NCBI GenBank assembly: GCA_002633005.1
Contig: NMRA01000281.1
Coordinates: forward strand, 496,527 to 560,526
Direction of reading: 5' to 3'
Length of the DNA: 64,000 bases
DNA from: Phoronis australis
Lineage: Eukaryota; Phoronida; Phoronidae
Each line of letters starts with the position of its first letter. Position 1 is the first letter of the stretch. The notes below the pieces were generated by a model. The model was not told the origin of the DNA. It did no database searches and saw only the letters and a program-made list of their open reading frames with translations. The translations under genes and the position numbers were made by a program. Shown piece after piece: positions 57,101 to 64,000 of the stretch.

Positions 57101-60100
57101 AAATCAATTTCTGAAATGTTCACAAAAGTATAGCAAACGTCCAAGGGTTTGTTTCATGAAACGCGATTTTAAAAGATGTCGTCTTACGTTCCACAAAATT
57201 ATCCTAATTAACAATGTGCTTCCGAAAAGAACTGCAGTTTCACTTCAGCACTGTAGTACGTTGGAGTTAAAACGGCAAGTAATTAATAGATAATATGATA
57301 CGTTTTTGCAGTAATTGCTACGCAGAGATGTGCTTACAATTAAGTGACAAAAGCTTTATTCAGTGCGTAAGACAACATTTGTGTCTCGAGTCATCAGTCT
57401 GTTTATGTGGAAGAGTTCCCCAGTTCCAGTTTCAGAGTTTGTACTTTCAGACTGATACTAGTGATAATGGTCGACAGTCAGTCAAAGACAAACACTCCGT
57501 GAGTTCATTTCATAACACTCATTTCATCGACCTATATTTTCACTTTCATGTCTCCATCTAGGTTCATTTCATCCTCACTCGTAATGTATAACGTTCTTGC
57601 TTACCCTAGATCTCCAGTTATTCCCTCGATTGGTGGCATGTCGTAATTCGGACGTTTGACCCACTGAAAAAATATAAAACGCCAAAATAAAATAAAGTAA
57701 AAAACAATTATAAATTTACAAGGAACTCGAAATTACAAAGCACTTCGAAAATTATTACATGGCCGTGAACCTGGTCAGTCCTAATCCTTCTGAGCTCCCT
57801 GCAGTCAGAAAACACGTACTAATCCAAACACAACAATTTTGTTGAAACTTCAAGTACTAAATTGCCCTCGTAGTTGAATGAATCGGAAATCAGTCCAAGA
57901 CATGAAACGTTTTTGGAAATGCGACGTAGCTGTGCACTTTTGTGGAGTCCAATCTCATCACAATAGTGGCAAATACCCCATCACTAAACATCTGAATAAG
58001 TCTGGACCCAACGTAACAATGTGAGTTTTAGTTTGCATGGTCTCTGCACCTACAACACGTAAATGAAAAAGGTTCTTTGTTTACTATAATTTAATAGAAT
58101 TAGGACTAATTGAATGATGAAAATATTTGTCGTATTACAGGTCATTTTTGAAGTTGTAAAGCCATGTTCGTGTTGGACTAAACATTGCACTTACTTAAAA
58201 GCGCAATGTGGTTGCTTAGGTGAAAGATCTGTTTCGATACAGTTTTAATTTGTCATTGAATTTCATTAATTTTTCCTATTTTGTATTTTGGTCTTAGTTT
58301 ACGACAAGTCTGAAAAAAATATGAAATTTACATAGATACTGAAAAGTCCTCCATAATTAAATTCATGGTTGAAACCCTTTTATTAATTTTGTTTTACGAT
58401 GTCAGCTTTACGTTTTAACCGCTTTAATTATGTTTCTCGGTTTACTGGTTTTCTAGGCCAGCATATAGTAAACCGTTCTTCTGCTTATTTACAGTACCTT
58501 AAAATTTTGCTATAAATTTTATTTCGATGCCCAAAGTGTTTTCTGTGAAAGTGAAAACATAAGAGGTCGCCAGCTACGTTTTGAGCAATTTTCACTCGCA
58601 TAGCGTCGTTTAAAGATGCACAGTTTGCGTTAAATTCTCGTAAAACGAGTAATGTATACGTATTGTCAAAACCTGGACACAAGCGATTTGATTATGTGGC
58701 AAGGTGAAAGATCAATGGATCACTTCTGAAATAACGGAAATAAATCCCCTACACACCAGTGATGCGAAGGTAGGAAGGGTCAACTCAGAAGCTTGCAAAA
58801 TATTTCGAATACTTCCAAACATTTGATGGTGTTCTGCTGTCTAATTTACGGCTTAGTTTTCTAATATCCGCTACCTTTAACGTTTCTGTCTTTAGAAGAA
58901 GCGCCCATCGTCTGCAATGAAGAAGTCAGATCCTGTTGAGAAAATGACTACAGCTCAGATCATCATCCCCAAACCGCCCGAGCGCATTGTCATTGAAATC
59001 AGCCCACCAGACAGCAAGTAAGCTACCATGACATTCATTTTGCTTGCACAATGACAGTGAGTGATATCTTTACCACAGGACGCAAGACTATCACTGTAGC
59101 GGAACTCTTTTGCAAAACACGACACACCAGGAGCTATGACAACTGTTCCCTCTAGGGGTAGGGATGATCAGATTTCCGAAAGGTGGTGGGTCAAAGAGAG
59201 CGCAAGATATGATCTGGACAAAAGTCCCACATTCTCTACATTAACAACAGTTACGAAAACTTGTTTTCCTACATGCAAGTCGTAATCAATCGACGTATCC
59301 TGTTCAACGCACGTTTCGAATAATTAGTCTGGAACTTGATTTTGACTGATAAGTTAATCGTAATGGAAGGCTGGTTCATAGTCTCTTCAGTCGTTATCCC
59401 CTGTGAAAAGAGCCTTTCCACTGCAATGTGTGTCTCCTGTGCAGACTAAAATACAATGTATAGTCGGTGAGTTCAAATTTGCTCTTGTTGATGCTTGATA
59501 TTGAGTCTATAGCAGGAAAAGACTGGAAATGCATGCGCCTGTTGAAACTCCAACTCCATATACCTCTCAGTTGATGGCCTTTTCTTTTTCGTGCTGGAGG
59601 CCCCAGGCTGCATTTGCTGAGGCGGTTAGGTCCTCCCCCGACGGCTTCCTGGTTACGGAGGTTGATTGATCTACAAATACTAACTGCCCCAATGCTATGA
59701 TCTCTAGCTCTGAAATCGCATTTGGTCAGGATCAATTATGCACGGAAGGTGTTCTTAAAATCCATGGATATTGTGAGAAAAGCTAGGTCTCGCAGTCTCT
59801 CGAGTGAAAAGCAAGGAATTTGAGAGTATGCTCGAAAGCTCACTTGCCTGTCCTAGCAAAATGGCGGCCATTGAAGCGATTGTTCGCCGAGGTTGGAGTG
59901 TTGAGTTATAGGAATAAATTCAGGGTTTCCGTGCCATATAAGGGAAGAGTTTTCGTCTGTACTGTAAGCAAATGTCGTGCAGTCTACGGAACTCAACCTT
60001 ATTTCAATACCGCGCCAAGATGAAAGCCTATTATACTGTCAGAACAGCCTGAGCATATTCACCAGAGGACATTTGACCGTGCTCAGTGAAAGTACTTTCA

Positions 60101-61459
60101 ACGATTTGTATTAGTAGAAATAAAATCTTATTGCCACATGTTCTGCAGAAAGGAGACGGGTTAAAATTTCTTAACGATCAAGGCTATGACATCATAATCA
60201 ACCCTGGTAATTTTATCTGCTTCCAACTGTTCATTTCAGTTCTTTCAACCTAGTTTGCCAAGATTTTCGAACTCCCTCTGTTGTCACAATTTTTTACCCT
60301 GTGCCTGTCGCCTCTACCTTTGAGGGTCCCTTAAGGTGTAGTTTAATAATCTTAATGGATAATCCGGTAGTCTGGTATGCACCCGTCCCAAAAGTTGCGA
60401 GGGGAACGTGTGACTTTGCCTGGTTAAAATGCAGTCAACCGCGTAACAATGTTGACTTGCTTAGTTGGAAACTTATTGATGTGGCTAGCCTGTACGTTTT
60501 TTATTTTGACATTTGAAAAAGGCTGTAGAGGACCATTTATTAGTCTTTCATTGTTCACATGGTCAATTATTCAGAGTATACCAACTACTAAGTATCACAT
60601 AGGCTGTATAATACGAATACAGTGTCAGTCTGTAAGATAAGGTTTGCATAAGTGCGCCCATTTGCTACAATCCAACCCCATCGCAGTAAGCGCAGTATAA
60701 GTGGAGACTGGGTTTATGACGGTATTGCAGTTTATAGCCTTTCGAGCGGCGTAAAAGTAGTACTAAAAACATAGCTGTTGTTGATGTGACCATGTTGTCG
60801 TTATTGGGAGAGCCAGCTTTCGTTATTAAGTTACTTGACGTCATTTTTACAACGAATCTGGAGTCAAAAGGTTTGGTATTAGCTAATGCATATCTCCTTT
60901 ACGGGAATTAGTGTAGCTTTTACAGTATCATTCCCTCTAGAGGTGGGGATGTACGACAGAGGGTAGGTAGTACACGGGTTCCGTAAACCCAACACACTCG
61001 CGATTAATCCTTACTTATGGAGTGGAAACACTTAATTAGAACAATCCTATAATTGAACATGTCAATCTCACCAATCACTTCAATGGCTGCCATTTCGGTA
61101 GGGTGGCAACAGTAAGCTCCAGAGCCTACTAACGCAAAATGCGTCATTTTGACTGGTCTTGCAAGATCTAACTTTTCCCTAAGTATCCCGACTCTATGGA
61201 ACTCACTTAAATGCCTCTTTATGATCCAGTAAAATTTGGCCACGCCAACTAGTCTTAGAGACATCCAGTGCTTTTTATTTTCAGGGAAGAGGTAGGAGAG
61301 GACGAAGACGAGCAAAAGCCGTTGACTCACGCTGAGCTGAGAGAGCGCGTGCAGCGCAAGCTGTTGAAACGTGATCAGATGCAAAAAATTTCGATGAGCA
61401 AGAAACGCACGTCAAACAGCGGCCCAGGCCCAGCTCCCAATGTCGTGGGAATGGCATAG
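48012..61459 (+). CDS. ODAD1: ODAD1 (CCDC114)-like outer dynein arm docking complex protein, 11 exons
   Basis: Exons 48012-48166, 48487-48651, 48818-48905, 49159-49341, 49927-50049, 53424-53605, 54182-54372, 55149-55435, 56258-56557, 58896-59017 and 61285-61459 join in phase to a frame of 657 codons including stop, close to the ~670 residues of vertebrate ODAD1. The protein is mostly coiled coil. Diagnostic blocks are RTLSNRLDKAMVRFNQQL, SATQAYEQRDEAHNKM, DHEDMNFALYNYVNELNNEI and LGMIEHRVTELMNL. Family knowledge: ODAD1 (DC2 homologue, with ODAD3 and partners) docks outer dynein arms on axonemal doublet microtubules; loss causes primary ciliary dyskinesia in humans. The ML(G)GS...YLGMIE block favours ODAD1 over the paralogue CCDC63. 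Exons 2 and 3 are the least certain. Confidence 0.93.
48487..48651 (+). CDS. ODAD1: ODAD1 exon 2 (putative)
   Basis: Acceptor ttcgcag, donor gtatgc; 55 codons open in the phase set by exon 1 and leaving the phase needed by exon 3. Encodes KLSRRSYTEKLSISAT and a basic end. Homology is weak beyond the N-terminal KLSRRSYTE; support is mainly the phase chain, since exon 1 cannot join exon 4 directly in frame. Confidence 0.5.
48818..48905 (+). CDS. ODAD1: ODAD1 exon 3 (putative)
   Basis: Uses ttctag as acceptor and gtaaga as donor. Encodes AVKTFVTADLSTMLGTENDT, ending in phase 0 as exon 4 requires. The upstream ctcag at 48796-48800 would give a stop in this phase. Homology weak. Confidence 0.55.
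49159..49341 (+). CDS. ODAD1: ODAD1 exon 4
   Basis: Encodes MLSTEGQEIVTSLNRALSE and EDLIEEAMKEEEKRMAELN, a charged coiled coil. Acceptor could be agag|CTG (49159) or ctgcag|ATG (49165); both are phase 0 and differ by two codons. Donor gtaaag. Confidence 0.85.
49342..49926 (+). other. ODAD1 intron 4
   Basis: 585 bp; the 3' half is a copy of dispersed repeat family 4 (49762-49850). Introns 1-3 are short (320, 166 and 253 bp) and hold nothing recognisable. Confidence 0.7.
49762..49850 (-). repeat. Dispersed repeat family 4, copy 1
   Basis: Reverse-complement reads TCCTAGCAAAATGGCGGCCA then TTGGAGTGTTGAATT. Matches 59848-59935 on the opposite strand and 61020-61110 on the same strand. Confidence 0.7.
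49927..50049 (+). CDS. ODAD1: ODAD1 exon 5
   Basis: Acceptor cctgtag, donor gtaatg, phase 0-0, 41 codons. Encodes KVNEQKAEIGGLKVVEQ and RKIRTLSNRLDK; the last string continues seamlessly into exon 6 as in all DC2-family proteins. Confidence 0.93.
50450..52710 (-). mobile_element. LINE retrotransposon remnant (ORF2: RT and C-terminus), multiply broken
   Basis: Reading the minus strand from 52710: IRSRAQRIENGEGNSKYF, then PGTDGLRYEFYKCFWEEIKG (52338 down), DFWRPITLLNIDYKLLTK (RT motifs 1-2), MDFKKAYDTIEWEF (motif A, Asp present), YADD at 51681-51670 (motif C), SKIIYVTNTL and GFIWQNKSPGVRRD (post-RT), and CSFCG...HLFLEC (50633-50583). Order and spacing match an L1/Tx1-like ORF2 protein without its endonuclease. 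Frameshifts and stops break the reading several times; it cannot encode a full protein. Confidence 0.9.
52931..53224. mobile_element. MITE family 1, copy 4
   Basis: Left end CCCCGGGGTCTAATCTTTCC followed by ACTCGAATTT; right end decayed (AAAAAGAGTAGACCC). It shares AACTCAAGATAAGTGTCTAT with copies 1 and 2. Located 199 bp upstream of ODAD1 exon 6. Confidence 0.7.
53424..53605 (+). CDS. ODAD1: ODAD1 exon 6
   Basis: Acceptor cgacag, donor gtacat. Encodes AMVRFNQQLAKNAGLREQID, RRMFDKLYTKVLKQLE and SATQAYEQR, the most conserved docking-protein coiled coil. Ends two bases into the Arg codon. Confidence 0.96.
53606..54181 (+). other. ODAD1 intron 6
   Basis: 576 bp; nothing recognised. Confidence 0.7.
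54182..54372 (+). CDS. ODAD1: ODAD1 exon 7
   Basis: Acceptor catttag, donor gtgact. Encodes DEAHNKMTSLKERGEKEKAM, ISHDNKLKEFMNTKANER and a basic KRKKRG end. Matches the family's ...KLKxFlxxKxxeR block. Confidence 0.95.
54373..55148 (+). other. ODAD1 intron 7
   Basis: A pyrimidine-rich tract on the + strand (about 54405-54570, CTCACTTTCTCACCTCC-like) is the only notable feature. Confidence 0.65.
55149..55435 (+). CDS. ODAD1: ODAD1 exon 8
   Basis: Acceptor ctacacag, donor gtgact. Encodes YEHLYERLKEATGTDDLTTM, ENFIDHEDMNFALYNYVNEL and a heptad-rich EDQIATIKKDI. The ATG...DL..LV..FI..E..NFALFNYVNE block is a family signature. Confidence 0.97.
55436..56257 (+). other. ODAD1 intron 8
   Basis: 822 bp; a purine-rich patch near 55830-55855 (GGAGAGGGGAGGGGGAG); nothing else seen. 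Confidence 0.65.
56258..56557 (+). CDS. ODAD1: ODAD1 exon 9
   Basis: Acceptor tgtgtag, donor gtagga; 100 codons, phase 0-0. Encodes TLDKLKGDIENLFKTVRCD, then DMLGGSDEINNKVIMLYLGM, IEHRVTELMNL. This corresponds to the last large coiled coil of ODAD1; the exon ends in a Pro/Ala linker. Confidence 0.96.
56558..58895 (+). other. ODAD1 intron 9
   Basis: 2.3 kb; no coding frame or repeat family recognised. Confidence 0.6.
58896..59017 (+). CDS. ODAD1: ODAD1 exon 10
   Basis: Acceptor gtctttag, donor gtaagc. Encodes KKRPSSAMKKSDPVEKM and IIIPKPPERIVIEISPPDS, a Pro-rich linker. Boundaries agree with the phase of exons 9 and 11. Low conservation. Confidence 0.85.
59848..59935 (+). repeat. Dispersed repeat family 4, copy 2
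   Basis: Reads CCTAGCAAAATGGCGGCCAT then GAGGTTGGAGTGTTGAGTTA and TTCAGGGTTTCC; the best-preserved inverse of copy 1. Confidence 0.7.
61020..61110 (-). repeat. Dispersed repeat family 4, copy 3
   Basis: Same strand as copy 1: TGGAAACACTTAA, CTCACCAATCACTTCAATGG, CTGCCATTTCGGTAGG. More diverged than the other two. Confidence 0.6.
61285..61459 (+). CDS. ODAD1: ODAD1 exon 11 (stop)
   Basis: Acceptor attttcag. Encodes EVGEDEDEQKPLTHAELRER, VQRKLLKRDQMQ and a basic/Gly-Pro tail ending at TAG 61457-61459. The acidic run followed by PLT.EELR..V matches the vertebrate ODAD1 C-terminus. Confidence 0.92.
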
Positions 61460-61949
61460 CGTTGGAACTGGCGAAAGATCGGTGCCACGCCTTCGGTTAA
61501 TTCGCATTGAATTTTACCAGGGCTGATCTGTCTAGGCTTGGGCAGGATCATTCTACGGTGTCTATAGACGATTTTCTATCTTTAATATAATTAATCTATG
61601 TGTTGCATGTTGCGATGCGGTTCACTGGCTAAATACGCCCGAATATATTACATGGACAAAACCTTCTGAAATTGGTTTACTTACTTACATGTTCTAAGGT
61701 ATAGAGGAACTTGACTACGTAAAACACGTCAATGCAGCTAGAAATGTACCACTGCACGTCTGCCTTTGTAAATGTTTCTTGTTTCCTTTTGTAAGGATCA
61801 AGCGAAATAGTTTTCATAGTTTCTAAAAGGCTCATGAAGTGATAGACCATGCTTTTGGCCTTCCACATCAAGCCAAGAGCAACGCGGAGTGTTGAAATGC
61901 GCCCAAGACTGCGACGCAAATGGCGTGCTTCCAAAGGCGTTTTTACAAG

Positions 61950-62190
61950 GGCGCACCCGGGGGAGGGGGGCTCGGGTGCTCGAATTGGGCAAAAAGGTCC
62001 GCCTCAGCGAAACAAAAGGTCCGAGTAAACGAGACAAAAGTCCACAGGAATTCTGCGCGGACGCACAATTCGTAGGCTTGAACCTAGTGACCCGTTTTTT
62101 TAGTCTTCGTTGATTTTTGTCAGTAAAAGGTCCGCATACCGAAAACTTCTAGCCCCCCCCAATATTTTAGGCTGGGTGCGCGCATGTTTT
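61950..62190. repeat. Dispersed repeat family 3, copy 2
   Basis: Contains GGGCAAAAAGGTCCGCCTCA, AAAAGGTCCGCATACC and TTTTAGGCTGGGTGCGCGCA in the same order as the copy at 20267. It is more GC-rich at the left end. Confidence 0.7.
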
Positions 62191-62284
62191 AGTATCATAA
62201 AAATGACCATTAACTGACACACAATACATCAATCCGTCAGGAATTGGTAAAACGTAGTCGTCTCAATACTAAAAAACTGATCAT

Positions 62285-62990
62285 CAAGTTTCATGAAAAT
62301 CCACGAAGGAGTTCCAAATATTCAGAGGCAGACGTAAAAAACAAATTGCCATTAGAAGGTGCAGAGGTAGTCGAAAGTGTCCAGCTGATGCCAAGTTAAT
62401 ATAAATACACTTGACAAATTGTGGTCTTGCAAGAGGTTTAGTAGATTCAGCCGCAGATGCGACTATAATGTCACTAGGGAGTACAATAGCTACGTTGGGC
62501 CTATCTGAAAATCCACGCCAGTCGTGCTCATGTCAGTAGGAACACATCTGCCACTTTTCATAACAGTCGTCAGAGCGGTTCGGTGGATACAGAAACAGAC
62601 GGCAAAAAAGCAAACGACAAAAAGCAGTCTAAAAATATATGGCATGGCCACTAGATGGCGCCGAATACGTCGAATCCATCACAAATAGGAAAGATGCTGT
62701 CATCTTCATAATAGAAGCTTGCTTCCAAATTTCATGAAAAAGCATCAAGGAATTGAGAACATATAGAAACAAAGGTAAAAAAGCAAAATTGCTACTGGGG
62801 GCATACCCGTAGTCAGAGGAGTGCAAAAAGTTATAGGCAACCACTGTCACACCTGTAGAAAAGCACCTACAAAAGTTCACGAACAACATGCAGTGGGACC
62901 AATAGCTTCAGTCATGGTCGCAAAAATACAAAATCATCACGAGGGGACGCCACAGATATCAAAAAATCAGGTCAGCTATGGTCTTCTCTT
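62285..62990. repeat. Degenerate long-period repeat region
   Basis: Blocks TTTCATGAAAATCCACGAAG, AGAAACAGACGGCAAAAAAG and TGGGGGCATACCCGTAGTC-like ends recur two or three times with low identity. Probably an old tandem satellite of ~200 bp period. Confidence 0.4.
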
Positions 62991-63040
62991 CAGGAACACG
63001 ACAATTCATAATAATCCTTCGAAGTCTTGGGCCGATATAA

Positions 63041-63100
63041 CCTGGTTCCCGGGCCTCACAAGATGACGTCACGGATAACTTGTGAAGGCCCAGGTACAGG
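63041..63100. promoter_or_regulatory. Imperfect hairpin with CRE (TGACGTCA) in the loop
   Basis: Left arm 63041-63062 (CCTGGTTCCCGGGCCTCACA) pairs imperfectly with right arm 63079-63100; TGACGTCA at 63064-63071 is a perfect CREB/ATF site. The DNA downstream to 63260 is CpG-richer than average and has a possible donor (GTGAGG), so it could be a promoter for a gene beyond the window. Confidence 0.35.
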
Positions 63101-63432
63101 ATACTAGAACGATGGATTTCATTGGCGTTCAGCTGGCAATTTTTAGCCAGGAAGTTGGTGCTGCGCATGTTTACATCCGGTAATACGTTACTAGGTCGCT
63201 AGGTGTCGCGAAAGTAAAAGTTATTTTGCGAGTTGCGTTTGCAGTCGGAACTGTGGTGAGGTAGCTGTTTATATTGTTATATTATCAACAAACTGTGCAG
63301 AAATTCACGTCATTATCGATTCCTTATTATGAAAATAAATCTGAATTAACAATGGCTTCACTCTTTTCACTTGGCTTTTTCAGTTTCATTATTTACGCTT
63401 TATAGTAGGAAATGAAAACGTCTCTTGCACTT

Positions 63433-63475
63433 GCAGGGGCGAATCCAGGATTTTGAGTTGGGCCGGGGGGAAGTG
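63433..63475 (+). mobile_element. Possible hAT-like element terminus
   Basis: CAGGGGCGAATCCAGGATTT starts about 63435, close to the CAGGGGCGGATCCAGGATTT ends common in hAT-type MITEs. The inverted partner is not in the window. Confidence 0.45.
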
Positions 63476-64000
63476 TAATTTGTCATCAAAGGAACTGATA
63501 ATAAAGATGTGATGGAAAAATATAACATTTATAAATAAACACGCAGAAGACTTAAAGAACTTTGTGAAACTTTTTAGTGCAACCAGGCAAGGAATTTTTT
63601 GTATCAAAATGTGATACAACGAATTATTATCTTTGATACGGATACAAATAATACCCTAAAAAAGCCGCGTGTGTCCTTGCATTCTGTAACACTTCTTGCA
63701 GAAAATTTTAGTGGTTGTTGTCCCTAGCAAAGCCGTGGTTATAACTAAGATCGCCTGCTTTCGTCAAGTAAAATGTGAGTGTTAAAAGAAATCAAACTTG
63801 GAGATGAGTCTTGTCTGGCTTCAATTACAAACAATTTAAAACCAATCAAAATGGCATCTAAATCACAGACTTGTCTGATTCCACTCACTTGTATTGGCTT
63901 TCAAAGGCTTTTTGACAAACGTAGCAAATTGCTGGGAAAATTACGTTTGCTACCCCTCCCCCCCCACACCTCCAAGTAAAATAACTCCTCTTGAACTTCT

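Larger units (their letters stand above)
59018..61284 (+). other. ODAD1 intron 10
   Basis: Contains two copies of dispersed repeat family 4 and paired TTCCCTCTAG(G/A)GGT-like strings at 59148 and 60931. Confidence 0.65.
61460..64000. other. ODAD1 3' flank / intergenic
   Basis: Includes the ODAD1 3' UTR (end not determined), repeat family 3 copy 2, a degenerate tandem region, a hairpin with CRE, and a hAT-like terminus near 63435. No further protein-coding exon recognised. Confidence 0.6.

Overview
This is AT-rich animal nuclear DNA with long introns, GT-AG splicing, abundant decayed transposons and several assembly gaps. The two genes found (a membrane-associated phosphatidylinositol transfer protein and an outer dynein arm docking protein) are metazoan, and the second implies motile cilia. 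I cannot name the species; the intron sizes, tRNA-derived repeats and LINE type would suit a marine invertebrate, possibly a non-vertebrate deuterostome, but that is a guess.

Positions 1-38428 (+ strand) hold the 3' four-fifths of a PITPNM/Nir/rdgB gene. I resolve 17 exons, all phase-compatible, encoding about 1,147 residues: the end of the PITP domain, a VAP-binding FFAT-like motif split across an intron, a DDHD region with an intact GxSxG motif, and a complete LNS2 domain. The first exons (most of the PITP domain) lie upstream of the window. Positions 38429-48011 are intergenic and contain a LINE fragment, an 822-base N gap, a degenerate ~72-bp tandem array and a 550-bp direct duplication. 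Positions 48012-61459 (+ strand) hold a complete 11-exon ODAD1/CCDC114-like gene of about 656 residues. Positions 61460-64000 hold repeats and a possible CpG-rich promoter with a CRE.

The introns carry most of the other structure. There is a 1.69-kb element with 26-bp terminal inverted repeats, a 711-bp TIR element, a MITE family with four copies, at least three other dispersed repeat families, tRNA-derived SINE remnants, three LINE remnants with reverse transcriptase or C-terminal zinc-knuckle homology, and five short tandem arrays. Two near-identical tandem blocks each meet at a single N and look like unmerged haplotypes rather than biological duplications.

The genes lie head to tail and have unrelated jobs: ER-plasma membrane lipid exchange, and docking of axonemal outer dynein arms. 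I see no operon, CRISPR, phage or prokaryotic feature. I did not find a convincing new biological system; the most informative points are splice-site and exon-evolution details in PITPNM, the TE families, and the assembly artefacts.
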